DNA from: a virus
Reading direction: 5' to 3' (one strand)
IMG/VR virus record: IMGVR_UViG_3300008259_004660
Location: 120,825-184,824 of that record
DNA: 64,000 nt
Of the stretch, positions 27,280 through 36,075 are shown one piece after another. Each line of letters starts with the position of its first letter. Within the stretch, counting starts at the first letter, position 1. The translations under genes were made by a program, and so were the position numbers. The notes beneath the pieces were generated by a model. That model was not told the origin of the DNA, did no database searches, and was given only the letters and a program-made list of their open reading frames with translations.

Positions 27280-29403
27280 ATGAAAGTAATTAATGTAAAT
27301 CCGGGCATACTTCCCATTCCACCAAATGGATGGGGCGCAATCGAAAAAATCATATGGGATTATCATCTCCAACTGCAAAAAATTGGAGTACACAGTGAGA
27401 TAAAATACCTTAACGAAATCGAATATGACGATAGCACAATTGTACACGTACATGTGGCAAATTTGGCTAACATGTTTCACGAGAAAGGTGTACCTTATAT
27501 TTTTACTATCCATGACCATCATGCATATGTTTATGGAAAAGATTCTCCAGTATTCAAAGAAAACTTAAAAGCCATAGAAAACAGTGTATTTTCATTATCA
27601 CCATGCAAATATTTGCTTCCATATTTTGGTAGCAAAAAACTAAGATATTTTAGTCATGCTGTAAATACCGATGTTTTTACATTCAATAATCGTCATAGAC
27701 ACAATCCACTGAAATTGCTTTGTGTAGCTAATAATGGATATGCATATAACCAAAGTGTGGATAGAAAGGGATTTGGAATTGCAATACAAGCAGCAAAAGA
27801 ATTAGGTCTTCCAATCACAATTGCTGGGCCAAAAAATAATGACAACTTTTTCAAGACCCTTGACCCAGAACTAAACAACTATTCCAAGCTAACAAAACTG
27901 TATGATTTGGATGAAAAATGGTTGGTAAATTTGTACAACGAAAACGATCTGTTCCTTCATTTCTCTGAATTGGAAGCTGGACATCCGAATCTAACATTAT
28001 TGGAAGCAATGGCGTGTGGTCTTCCGGTTGTTGGAACTTTTGAGGAAAAAGAGTATGATGGCATGGTAGTTTCCGAAAGAAAATTTGAAAATGCCATAGA
28101 ATCAATTAAATATGCTGATCAAAATTATGATTTATTGAGAAATCATGCATTAAGCAATGCAAATAAAAATTCATACGCTAACAGAGTACATGGTTTGGTC
28201 AAACTATACAGTGAATATAGAGAGCGTATTTTCAGCAAGCAACTTGAAGTTGCATACAGTAACACCAAGATAACATATACTGAAGCGAAAAATAGAATCA
28301 AAGTAACATTTGATGACGGTGCAAAAGTTGATATATCTGGTGCAGTTCAGAAAAAATACAGAGTAAAATTCATAGATGGTCTTACCAACATGGTTGTATA
28401 TCAAACTGATATATACAACAACATGTGGGCCACTACAAATACCAAGTACTACAACAAGTGGTTGGTAGAAGTGTTTGATATCACCGACGGCATTGAAGTG
28501 TTGGAATATTCCGAGGCAATGGATCTAAAGAATCGCACAGTAAAAGTTGTATTCGACAGTGAAAGTTTGGGAGATATTCTTGCGTGGATCGGCGCCGTCG
28601 ATGAATTTCAAAATAAACATCAATGCAAGATGTATTGTGTGATATTCAACAAGTACTTGCGTGCTTTACTTGAAAAAAATTATTCAAACATAAAATTTTT
28701 GGCTGTTGATGTTTACGCCGAAGAATATTATGCAAAGTATAAGATAGGATGTTTTGATTCAAATGGATATCATCCATATATTCCAAAGGATCCGCGCACA
28801 TTGAATTTGTGTTCAATTGCAAATTGTATTTTAGGTTTAACAGATGTTGAACATAAACCAAAGCTGAATATTGACAGAAAGAAATACAGTAAAAATAAGA
28901 AATATGTATGTATTGCTGTGCAAAGTACATGTCAGGCAAAATACTGGAACAATAAGAATGGTTGGAACAATGTGGTCAAATATCTTAAATCTCAAGGATA
29001 TGAAGTATGGTGTATAGACAGATTCAACAGCTTTGGCACCAAAGATAATATGAATTATATACCAGACGGTTGCATTGATAAGACCGGAGACTTTCCGTTG
29101 GAAGAACGCATGGCTCAGTTGGCTGGTGCAAAATTTTTCATTGGACTAAGTTCTGGTCTTTCGTGGGTGGCGTGGGCGGTAGGTGTGCCAGTTGTAATGA
29201 TTAGTGGATTTACAAAGGCATATAATGAGTTCTATACGCCGCATCGTATCATAAATGAAAATGTATGCAATGGCTGTTGGAACGACGTTAATGTGAAGTT
29301 TGACCGCTCTGATTGGTTATGGTGTCCATATAACAAGAACTTTGAATGTTCTACTCAAATATCTGTGGATAGAGTGCTGTCTGAAGTTAAAAAGTTGATA
29401 TAA
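27280..29403 (+). CDS. GT4 glycosyltransferase fused to TibC/BAHT-type O-heptosyltransferase domain
   Basis: About 707 residues. The ATG at 27280 is preferred over 27247, which overlaps the previous gene. Residues 1-320 are a GT4-type transferase ('INVNPGILPIPPNGWG', 'AGHPNLTLLEAMACGLPVVG' near 235). From about 325 to the end it matches the autotransporter heptosyltransferase (Aah/TibC, BAHT) family: a beta domain, 'SLGDILAWIGAVDEF', 'VCIAVQSTCQAKYWNN' near 540, 'FFIGLSSGLSWVAWAVGVP' and the iron-binding cysteines C663-x2-C666, C682 and C690. BAHT enzymes put heptose on Ser residues of adhesin repeats. In a phage, the obvious candidates are the Gly-Ser-Thr fibres at 53-64 kb. The gene closes the glycan module. 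Confidence 0.85.
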   Translation: MKVINVNPGILPIPPNGWGAIEKIIWDYHLQLQKIGVHSEIKYLNEIEYDDSTIVHVHVANLANMFHEKGVPYIFTIHDHHAYVYGKDSPVFKENLKAIENSVFSLSPCKYLLPYFGSKKLRYFSHAVNTDVFTFNNRHRHNPLKLLCVANNGYAYNQSVDRKGFGIAIQAAKELGLPITIAGPKNNDNFFKTLDPELNNYSKLTKLYDLDEKWLVNLYNENDLFLHFSELEAGHPNLTLLEAMACGLPVVGTFEEKEYDGMVVSERKFENAIESIKYADQNYDLLRNHALSNANKNSYANRVHGLVKLYSEYRERIFSKQLEVAYSNTKITYTEAKNRIKVTFDDGAKVDISGAVQKKYRVKFIDGLTNMVVYQTDIYNNMWATTNTKYYNKWLVEVFDITDGIEVLEYSEAMDLKNRTVKVVFDSESLGDILAWIGAVDEFQNKHQCKMYCVIFNKYLRALLEKNYSNIKFLAVDVYAEEYYAKYKIGCFDSNGYHPYIPKDPRTLNLCSIANCILGLTDVEHKPKLNIDRKKYSKNKKYVCIAVQSTCQAKYWNNKNGWNNVVKYLKSQGYEVWCIDRFNSFGTKDNMNYIPDGCIDKTGDFPLEERMAQLAGAKFFIGLSSGLSWVAWAVGVPVVMISGFTKAYNEFYTPHRIINENVCNGCWNDVNVKFDRSDWLWCPYNKNFECSTQISVDRVLSEVKKLI

Positions 29404-29418
29404 AAACCCATTGATATA

Positions 29419-29426
29419 TATTTATA
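29419..29426 (+). promoter_or_regulatory. TATTTATA element before the multi-nucleotidyltransferase gene
   Basis: Context ttgatatatatttatatcat, four bases before the ATG at 29431. Such short spacing makes a conventional -10 role with a leader impossible. Confidence 0.4.
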
Positions 29427-29430
29427 TCAT

Positions 29431-32400
29431 ATGGACATTTCTATAACCAATCTCAAAAAGTATGTTTTTGAGCCTAAGACAGAGTCTTTGCGACTAAAGC
29501 GTGCCAATGAGATATTGGGGCAGGGAATGATTGCTACGGAAAAAGTGGATGGCACAAAACTTACTCTTGTTCGTACTAATCAGACTGATCCGAATGATTA
29601 TACCAAGAATTGGGTTGTAGCATATAAGGGAACTGTATTATATCCAAAAGAGTTTGCATACCTTACTCCACAGGGAAAAAAAGATATATCTCAATCATCT
29701 GTTGGTATAGGCCAATATGCTTTGATTTTTGATCATTTGGAAAAAATCAATAACAAGATTGCTAGTATTCCAAAAAGCACGGAGTTCAGTGTTGAATTTG
29801 CGCAGAACAAGGATACTCTCACAAGAACATATGTTCAGAAAGGTGGAATGTTCTTAAGAAGTTATGGTGAGGTGTCATATCGTATTGTTGGTGGTGGGTT
29901 GAATACTGTTCCGAAACAAGAGATCACAGACTATACCAACGTAAAAAGAATGGCAGATCTTTTGGAAATTAGCGCGTTTCCTATTTTCTTTCAGGGCAAA
30001 ATAACAAGAGAAAATGTAGCAAAATATCCATCAATTGCGCCAAAAATGATGAGCGCCGATTGGAATAATCCATTGGATGTGTTAACCAAGTTTTCTGATG
30101 CTATGCTGTCTATACCATCTACTCTTGGTGGTACAACGGAGGGCGTGGTACTGAAACTTGATAATGGAAGCTTTTACAAAATTGTTCAAGCTGACCAATA
30201 TAGCTCTGATGTAAGAGGTGCTAAGAAAGATTTGTATAAACTTGAGCCAGAAGCGGCCACATCATATTTCCAACAGATCAGAGCACTTATTCAAAAAGTA
30301 TTTGATACCATTGGCACGGATGGAAAGACAGAAGAAGATATCATATCCGACACAAACTTTTACATTGCCAAAAATGAAAAAAGCTTGGCTAAATTTTTTG
30401 ATGCATTGCAGAAGATTGCTGGAAACAAAAAGAACCTCGTACAGATCAAGGATGATATTCACGACACTGTTCGTCTTATGACTTCAAAGCAGGAACTCCT
30501 TGGGTCAAAAACAAAATCAATCGCGCTTCTTCCTATTGCTGGCAAACCACTACACATTGGACATTGGAAACTGATTGAAAAGGCGGCAAATGAAAATGAT
30601 AATGTTGTGGTCTATACATCAACAACCGACCGTGTGCGTAAAGGAGAATTTCCGATATATGGCGATGATTTTGTGCAGATATGGAGTGATATGCTCATTC
30701 CATCATTGCCAAAGAATGTAAAAGTGAAATTTGTTGATTCTCCATTAAGATCTGTCATGCATGAACTTGGATGGTTTGAACAAAGACTTACTCAAGACGC
30801 TGCAAATGTACCAGTCATTAATCTATATTCAGACAAAGAGGATATTGAAACAAATTTCAAGCAAGAAGATCTGAACAAGTATCCAGAATTATTGAAAGCT
30901 GGAAAGATCAATAAAGTTGGCGTAGAAAGAACAAGTACGGTCAATGTCAGCGGCACAAAGATGAGAGAATTCTTGCAGAACAATGACAAGGACTCCTTCA
31001 TGAAATATTTACCTCCTATATCAACCAAGGATAAAGAACAAATATGGAATATTCTTTCATCTCGCAGACCAAGTGATCTTGCTGAAATAAATCCATACGC
31101 TGTATTGGCTGAAAAACTGATTAATGAAGTTGCAAATGAAATATTGAATGAAGGCGGATGGAGAAATCCAGAGACACAAGAATGGGAAGTTACACCAAAG
31201 ATGGTGGCAAAGATCGTGGAAGACACTAACAAATTTTTGAATGATTTCAATGCATGGTCTGGATTATCCAAGTTGTCAACCAAAGGTCCGACAGGAAGTG
31301 GAAAATATTACAAGAACGACTTGAATGATCCAAGTATAACTTATGGAGATATTGATATTCAACTTGTATTGCCCGTTGAAAGCAATGAAAGAAAAAATCA
31401 ATTAGAAGCCAATAAAATTTTTGGAGACAAGATCCGTGAGTTCATAAAGACCAAAAAACCAAGCTATATTCACGACGCAACAAATGATCCAGATTTTGGA
31501 ATTGGATACTTGATATTCAATGTGGATGGTAAAAAAGTTCAAGTTGATCTTGTACTATCATATACTGTTTCAGCTGATTGGACGAGTGTAAGAACAACGC
31601 CAGAAAAAGGATTGAAGGGATTTGTCACAGGAATGATGTTAAGTGCATTGAGTGACACATTGAATGTTGTTCTTGGGTCAAGCACCAATCCGTATATCAA
31701 CACTGTTGATGGAAAGGTTGTATCATCCTCAATCAAGAAAGATGCTGTGCAAAAATTCCTAAAGCCAAATGAAGTATTTGCCGAGATTGTACGATTTTAT
31801 GGTGAAATGGCGGACATTGAAAACCCAGACTTATCTTTATTGGTTGGTTATATGGGCCTTGATGCCAACGACCCTTCATTAAAAAAGAAATGCCAAACCG
31901 TGGTTGCTTTGGCAAATACACTTGAAAAGAATGGAATATTTGACGCTGGAGTCATAACCTCCAAGGATGGTATAACAATCAAAAGCAGAAAACAATTTGT
32001 TGATCGCGTAAGAACCACATACATCGATATGATGCAGCGAGCAAAAACAGCCAAAAAACTTGAAAAAGCACAAACACCAAGCGCCATGAGAACAATAGAA
32101 AAAATAAAAAATCATGCTGATCTGGGAATACAGATGGCAAACGAACTTATCAAAGAACATTATACACTTCTGATGGAATCTGGTAAATCCATAGCCGCCG
32201 TGGACCCAAAAACGCCAAAGATGGTAAATGGTCAGCCAGCACAGGCAACAACCAAATTAAGAATTGTTGATCCGCAGGGCAAGGATGTGCATTCAGCAGT
32301 GTCAAAGGACATCAAGGAACTTGTGTATGTATTGAATGCCAAGGTCGGTTTTTGGAAAAAGAATAATCCGTACATTGAAAATGGATTTATATTCAATGGT

Positions 32401-33333
32401 AGTTCACAATTTCTAATGGATCCAAACAAGTTTGGTGTGTTGAGCAAATACAAAGATTCTTTTGGTGACATAGATGTTATCATTCCAAAATCAAAATTGG
32501 ATGCTTTGACATCATTTTTGGACAGCATTGATGACAATAAAGCTGATTGGAATCCGACAACTCAAAACAGATTGTCTAGTAAGTTTTATTATGTTGGACG
32601 CACGAAGAGTTATGCATCCATTCCAGATCAACTTGTAACACTTTGGTATTATGATCCAATGAAGCAAGTTGTTCAAGTGGACTTTGAAGGTGATGAAATG
32701 TTTCTTGATCCGCAAGGATATGAAAAGCCAAGCGAGTGGACAAAATTCAGCAAAGATTCTCCGTGGGAAGATTTGACCGTAGGTATCAAGGGATTGGCTG
32801 GGGCATTAATGCTTCGCTCATTAGCAAGAGCAACAACAGTATTACCAAATGCAGTTGTGTTGACGCCGGGCGCAGTCAAGAAAGTTCAGTCTGGTGCAGT
32901 CAAGGAACTTACCGATAAGGAAGTTACTAAAGCAGCACAGCACAGTATTCCATCTGCATACACATTAAATACTGGCGGTGGTGGTACTGGTATACGTAAG
33001 GCATACGAATTAGTAAAGACAATGCCATATAATGGGAAGATGGTTGATGCATATAGATTTGTGGAAGCCAAAGAAACAAAACCAGAAGACAGAATCACGG
33101 ATGTTGGCAGAATATTTGAAATATTGTTCAAAAAGAAAGCATCGCCTGAAGAAAGAGCTGAATTTCGCAGCTATCAGGGACTGTTAAGACTAATGAAGAA
33201 ATATTTGGACAAGAAAACCATCGACATTGCTATGAATAGATTCACGGAAGTTTTGGCTGGCGAAGGTTTAAATCCAAAGGAATATGCTTCTGTGCAAAAG
33301 GCTACGAAAGATATTCTTGGATTGTCTATATAA
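29431..33333 (+). CDS. Four-module ligase-like / HIGH / double pol-beta nucleotidyltransferase protein
   Basis: A 1300-residue protein with four nucleotidyl-transfer signatures in one frame. (1) Residues 1-270: nucleic-acid-ligase-like adenylation domain, motif I K38-V-D-G, 'STEFSVEFA' near 110-120, motif IV 'GTTEGVVLKL' near 232-241 and 'FYKIVQ' (motif V). (2) About 360-540: NMNAT/cytidylyltransferase-like domain with H375-I-G-H378 in 'PIAGKPLHIGHWKLI' and a late 'TSTVNVSGTKMREFL', like the (I/V)S(G/S)TxxR element of that superfamily. (3) About 605-760: pol-beta-type signature G622-S-G-K, D640-x-D642 and D706. (4) About 980-1100: G990-S-S, D1013-x-D1015 and D1084. I know no characterised protein with this order. 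RNA or nucleotide repair, or a nucleotide-based counter-defence, are possible roles; the function is unknown. Confidence 0.75.
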   Translation: MDISITNLKKYVFEPKTESLRLKRANEILGQGMIATEKVDGTKLTLVRTNQTDPNDYTKNWVVAYKGTVLYPKEFAYLTPQGKKDISQSSVGIGQYALIFDHLEKINNKIASIPKSTEFSVEFAQNKDTLTRTYVQKGGMFLRSYGEVSYRIVGGGLNTVPKQEITDYTNVKRMADLLEISAFPIFFQGKITRENVAKYPSIAPKMMSADWNNPLDVLTKFSDAMLSIPSTLGGTTEGVVLKLDNGSFYKIVQADQYSSDVRGAKKDLYKLEPEAATSYFQQIRALIQKVFDTIGTDGKTEEDIISDTNFYIAKNEKSLAKFFDALQKIAGNKKNLVQIKDDIHDTVRLMTSKQELLGSKTKSIALLPIAGKPLHIGHWKLIEKAANENDNVVVYTSTTDRVRKGEFPIYGDDFVQIWSDMLIPSLPKNVKVKFVDSPLRSVMHELGWFEQRLTQDAANVPVINLYSDKEDIETNFKQEDLNKYPELLKAGKINKVGVERTSTVNVSGTKMREFLQNNDKDSFMKYLPPISTKDKEQIWNILSSRRPSDLAEINPYAVLAEKLINEVANEILNEGGWRNPETQEWEVTPKMVAKIVEDTNKFLNDFNAWSGLSKLSTKGPTGSGKYYKNDLNDPSITYGDIDIQLVLPVESNERKNQLEANKIFGDKIREFIKTKKPSYIHDATNDPDFGIGYLIFNVDGKKVQVDLVLSYTVSADWTSVRTTPEKGLKGFVTGMMLSALSDTLNVVLGSSTNPYINTVDGKVVSSSIKKDAVQKFLKPNEVFAEIVRFYGEMADIENPDLSLLVGYMGLDANDPSLKKKCQTVVALANTLEKNGIFDAGVITSKDGITIKSRKQFVDRVRTTYIDMMQRAKTAKKLEKAQTPSAMRTIEKIKNHADLGIQMANELIKEHYTLLMESGKSIAAVDPKTPKMVNGQPAQATTKLRIVDPQGKDVHSAVSKDIKELVYVLNAKVGFWKKNNPYIENGFIFNGSSQFLMDPNKFGVLSKYKDSFGDIDVIIPKSKLDALTSFLDSIDDNKADWNPTTQNRLSSKFYYVGRTKSYASIPDQLVTLWYYDPMKQVVQVDFEGDEMFLDPQGYEKPSEWTKFSKDSPWEDLTVGIKGLAGALMLRSLARATTVLPNAVVLTPGAVKKVQSGAVKELTDKEVTKAAQHSIPSAYTLNTGGGGTGIRKAYELVKTMPYNGKMVDAYRFVEAKETKPEDRITDVGRIFEILFKKKASPEERAEFRSYQGLLRLMKKYLDKKTIDIAMNRFTEVLAGEGLNPKEYASVQKATKDILGLSI

Positions 33334-33341
33334 TAAAATAC

Positions 33342-33368
33342 GCGGCAACCTATTATGAACTTTGCCGC
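33342..33368 (+). other. Hairpin between the 29431 and 33394 genes
   Basis: GCGGCAA (33342-33348) pairs perfectly with TTGCCGC (33362-33368) around a 13-base loop. No T-run follows, so it is not a good intrinsic terminator. It may be an RNA-stability or processing structure. Confidence 0.35.
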
Positions 33369-33393
33369 ATATATATCTTAAAGGTTTTATAAT

Positions 33394-34017
33394 ATGAAGA
33401 AAAATATAGATATTGTCAGAGATTATTTGAACGGTGAACGCCCTGTGATACAGGTTGGATATCGTGGTGATATGGACAAATATATCATCAGAAAAGTTGG
33501 AGAACGTTGGACTGATTCCAGTGGAAAAGAATGGGAACAAAAAGATTATGGACCCGTTGCCGTGACGAGAGTTTCGGATATTATCCGCGAGGAAATGAAT
33601 GATAAATGTGTATGTTGTAAGAAAGAAATAAGATGGGGAACAAGACAAGATCGTAAAATGTATTATCGTACAAAGAAATGTTTGGATTGTGTTGTGGAAG
33701 AAGAAACTCAATTAAAAATCAAAGGAAAATACAAATTGTACGAAACCAAGAAACTGCTTGAGAATGAACTATCGTATTTAAATGATATTCGACAGAAGCT
33801 AAAAGAGAGCAAGGATTATCTTGAAAGTGAAGATTCAAAGACCCTTACATGGGCAAATTCAACAGGTATGGTTGAAGAATGGAGTAATGAAGCAAGAGGA
33901 GAATTACTTGAAAACGTCAAAAAAGATTTTGTGACTTGTTTGAAAAAAATAAAAGCGGCTGAAAAGGAGTTGAAGAAAGTAGATGGAGAAATTAGCAAAG
34001 TTCTTACCCCAAGCTGA
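33394..34017 (+). CDS. Hypothetical zinc-finger and coiled-coil protein
   Basis: A 207-residue protein of unknown role. The N-terminal 65 residues are mixed alpha/beta. A four-cysteine cluster follows: C72/C74/C75 and C96-x2-C99 ('DKCVCCKKEI' and 'KKCLDCVVEE'), suggesting a zinc ribbon. The C-terminal 100 residues form charged helices, probably a coiled coil. It overlaps the next gene by 35 bases in another frame and lies just upstream of the terminase, where T4 carries the small terminase gp16; no sequence similarity to gp16 is visible, so a terminase partner is only a guess. Confidence 0.5.
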   Translation: MKKNIDIVRDYLNGERPVIQVGYRGDMDKYIIRKVGERWTDSSGKEWEQKDYGPVAVTRVSDIIREEMNDKCVCCKKEIRWGTRQDRKMYYRTKKCLDCVVEEETQLKIKGKYKLYETKKLLENELSYLNDIRQKLKESKDYLESEDSKTLTWANSTGMVEEWSNEARGELLENVKKDFVTCLKKIKAAEKELKKVDGEISKVLTPS

Positions 34018-34372
34018 TGTAATTGATGCATTGGCTCATAGGGTGAAATCAAGATTTTCATCGTCCGATGGGAAATGTGAATACATGGCCCAAGAACTTG
34101 TAAAGGAACTAAGAAGCAGAGGAATAAGAGCGGAGCATGTGATGGGGATATTCACATTGGATGAACCGGGAGCATGGAAATATAGATCGGATGAAGATGA
34201 AAATTTGGATGAATATCAAGTCAATCACGATTGGGTAAATGTTGAAGGAAAAATATTGGATATATCAGCGGACCAATTCAAGAAATATGTTTATGTGAAC
34301 ATACCTGATGTGGTGTATATAAGTTACTCTGATCCATTATACAGATATTACGAGGAACTTGGACATGTCTGA
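33983..34372 (+). CDS. Transglutaminase-like (Cys-His-Asp) small protein
   Basis: A 129-residue protein with the spacing of a transglutaminase/papain-like core: C32 at the start of a helix ('DGKCEYMAQELVKELRSRG'), H82 in 'NHDWVNVEGKILDI' and D93 downstream, which matches the Cys...HxWV...D arrangement of that fold. It may be a peptidase, a deamidase or a catalytically inactive relative. The ATG lies 35 bases inside the preceding gene, and its 3' end overlaps the terminase start. I do not know of an equivalent in T4. Confidence 0.5.
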   Translation: MEKLAKFLPQADVIDALAHRVKSRFSSSDGKCEYMAQELVKELRSRGIRAEHVMGIFTLDEPGAWKYRSDEDENLDEYQVNHDWVNVEGKILDISADQFKKYVYVNIPDVVYISYSDPLYRYYEELGHV

Positions 34373-36011
34373 GGGTAAGACTAAAAATCTCAAAGATGTA
34401 ATCAGAGAAGAATACATCAAGTGCGCCAAAGATCCAATATACTTCATGAAGAAGTATGTGAAAATCCAACATCCTACACGCGGCACTTTGCCATTTATCA
34501 CATACCCATTTCAGGATAAAGCATTGGAAAACTTTGTTCATCATAACCAAAATATTATTCTTAAAAGCCGCCAAATGGGAATTACAACATTGGTAGCGGG
34601 ATATAGCATATGGTTGATGACGTTTCATAATGACAAACAGATACTTTGCTTGAGTATTACACAAGAAACATCCAAGGCAATTGTAACCAAAGTAAGATTT
34701 GCAAACGATAATTTACCAAGTTGGTTGAAAGTACCAGCAGTTGAAGATAACAGACTATCACTGAAACTAAAGAATGGATCCGAAATTAAAGCAGCAAGTA
34801 GTGCTGGTACATCTGGTCGTTCAAGTGCATTGTCATTGCTCGTAGTAGACGAAGCTGCGTTTATTGATAACATAGAAGAAATTTGGTTATCATCCCAATA
34901 CACATTATCAACGGGTGGTAAAGCAATTATCCTATCAACTCCGAATGGCGTAGGTAATTGGTTCCATAAGATGTGGACAGAATCCGAGGAAGGATTGAAC
35001 AGTATGAATAGAATCAGTCTTCCTTGGCATCTTCATCCAGAGCGAGATCAAAAATGGAGAGATGAACAAACCAAACTCTCTGGAGAAAGAGGAGCCGCCC
35101 AAGAATGTGATTGTGAATTCAGCACATCTGGTAACACTGTAATTGAAATTCCAATACTTGAATGGTACAGCAAGAATCAAGTAACAGAACCAATTGAAAA
35201 ACGGGGAATGGATAGAGGCTATTGGATATTTAAATATCCAGAAGCTGGAAAATCATATATGGTGAGCGCCGACGTAGCCCGTGGTGATGCATCAGATTAT
35301 AGCGCCGCTCAAATATTAGATATTGAAACAATGGAGCAAGTGGCAGAATATAAAGGAAAATTGCCAACCAAAGAATATGCTCGTGCGCTAATCACAATGG
35401 CAACAGAATACAATAATGCACTGCTTGTGATAGAAAACGCAAATGTTGGTTGGGCAGTCATACAGGAAGTATTGGACAACAGTTATCCAAATTTGTTTTA
35501 TAGTTCATCGGATCTTCAATATGTTGATGTCGAAAATCAAATGACCAACAAGATAAATGCGCAAGAAAAGAAGATGACTCCGGGGTTCACCACTTCAAAC
35601 AAGTCTAAGCCTCTTCTAATATCAAAGCTTGAAAGCTATTTCAGAAATAAGGAAGTTATTATTCATAGTAAAAGATTGGTTGAAGAATTACAAGTGTTTA
35701 TATGGAAGAGTGGTGCTGTGTCATCAAAGGCAGAAGCAATGGATGGATATAATGATGACCTTGTTATGTCTTTGGGAATTGGACTTTGGATAAGAGATGT
35801 CGCGCTAAGATTAAGAAAAGACTCAGAAACTATAACAAGAACCATACTTGATAGAATAGGGTCTACTTCAAATGACCAAGTAAAAGGCAACATGCAATCC
35901 TTGTATAGAAATACAAATCCATTTGGAACGCAGCCAAACCCGTGGCAAATGAAGGTTGGTGGTCATGGCTCAAGTCAGCAACCAATCGACTTAACATGGT
36001 TATTAAAATGA
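34365..36011 (+). CDS. terL: Terminase large subunit (gp17-like)
   Basis: The packaging motor ATPase and headful nuclease. Two in-frame starts, 34359 and 34365, both overlap the upstream stop; the second gives MSEGKTKNLKDVI and about 548 residues. Numbering from 34359: Walker A is S70-R-Q-M-G-I-T-T77, the deviant type typical of T4-like terminases; Walker B is 'LLVVDEAAF' with D164 and E165; the coupling motif is 'ILSTPNG' near 190; and the RNase H-like nuclease starts at 'MVSADVARGDASDYS' with D305 and has a later acidic 'YNDDLVMSLGI'. Length is close to gp17 (610) minus its extra N-terminus. Confidence 0.9.
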   Translation: MSEGKTKNLKDVIREEYIKCAKDPIYFMKKYVKIQHPTRGTLPFITYPFQDKALENFVHHNQNIILKSRQMGITTLVAGYSIWLMTFHNDKQILCLSITQETSKAIVTKVRFANDNLPSWLKVPAVEDNRLSLKLKNGSEIKAASSAGTSGRSSALSLLVVDEAAFIDNIEEIWLSSQYTLSTGGKAIILSTPNGVGNWFHKMWTESEEGLNSMNRISLPWHLHPERDQKWRDEQTKLSGERGAAQECDCEFSTSGNTVIEIPILEWYSKNQVTEPIEKRGMDRGYWIFKYPEAGKSYMVSADVARGDASDYSAAQILDIETMEQVAEYKGKLPTKEYARALITMATEYNNALLVIENANVGWAVIQEVLDNSYPNLFYSSSDLQYVDVENQMTNKINAQEKKMTPGFTTSNKSKPLLISKLESYFRNKEVIIHSKRLVEELQVFIWKSGAVSSKAEAMDGYNDDLVMSLGIGLWIRDVALRLRKDSETITRTILDRIGSTSNDQVKGNMQSLYRNTNPFGTQPNPWQMKVGGHGSSQQPIDLTWLLK

Positions 36012-36038
36012 TTATCTTATAAAAATATAACGAGTATA

Positions 36039-36046
36039 TATTTATA
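36039..36046 (+). promoter_or_regulatory. TATTTATA element before the portal gene
   Basis: Context gagtatatatttatacttt in a 64-base gap between terminase and portal, 29 bases before the ATG. Confidence 0.45.
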
Positions 36047-36075
36047 CTTTAGGCGCTCATATATATACAATACTT

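Noticed and set aside
27280-29403. Autotransporter system implied by the heptosyltransferase
   Set aside because: No autotransporter passenger, beta-barrel or signal-peptide adhesin is encoded in the window.
33388-33393. TATAAT as a -10 box
   Set aside because: It touches the ATG at 33394 and has no well-placed -35; expected by chance in AT-rich sequence.
33983-34017. Programmed frameshift joining the 33394 and 33983 genes
   Set aside because: The overlap has no slippery run followed by a structure that I can see, and the second frame has its own ATG with a full domain after it.
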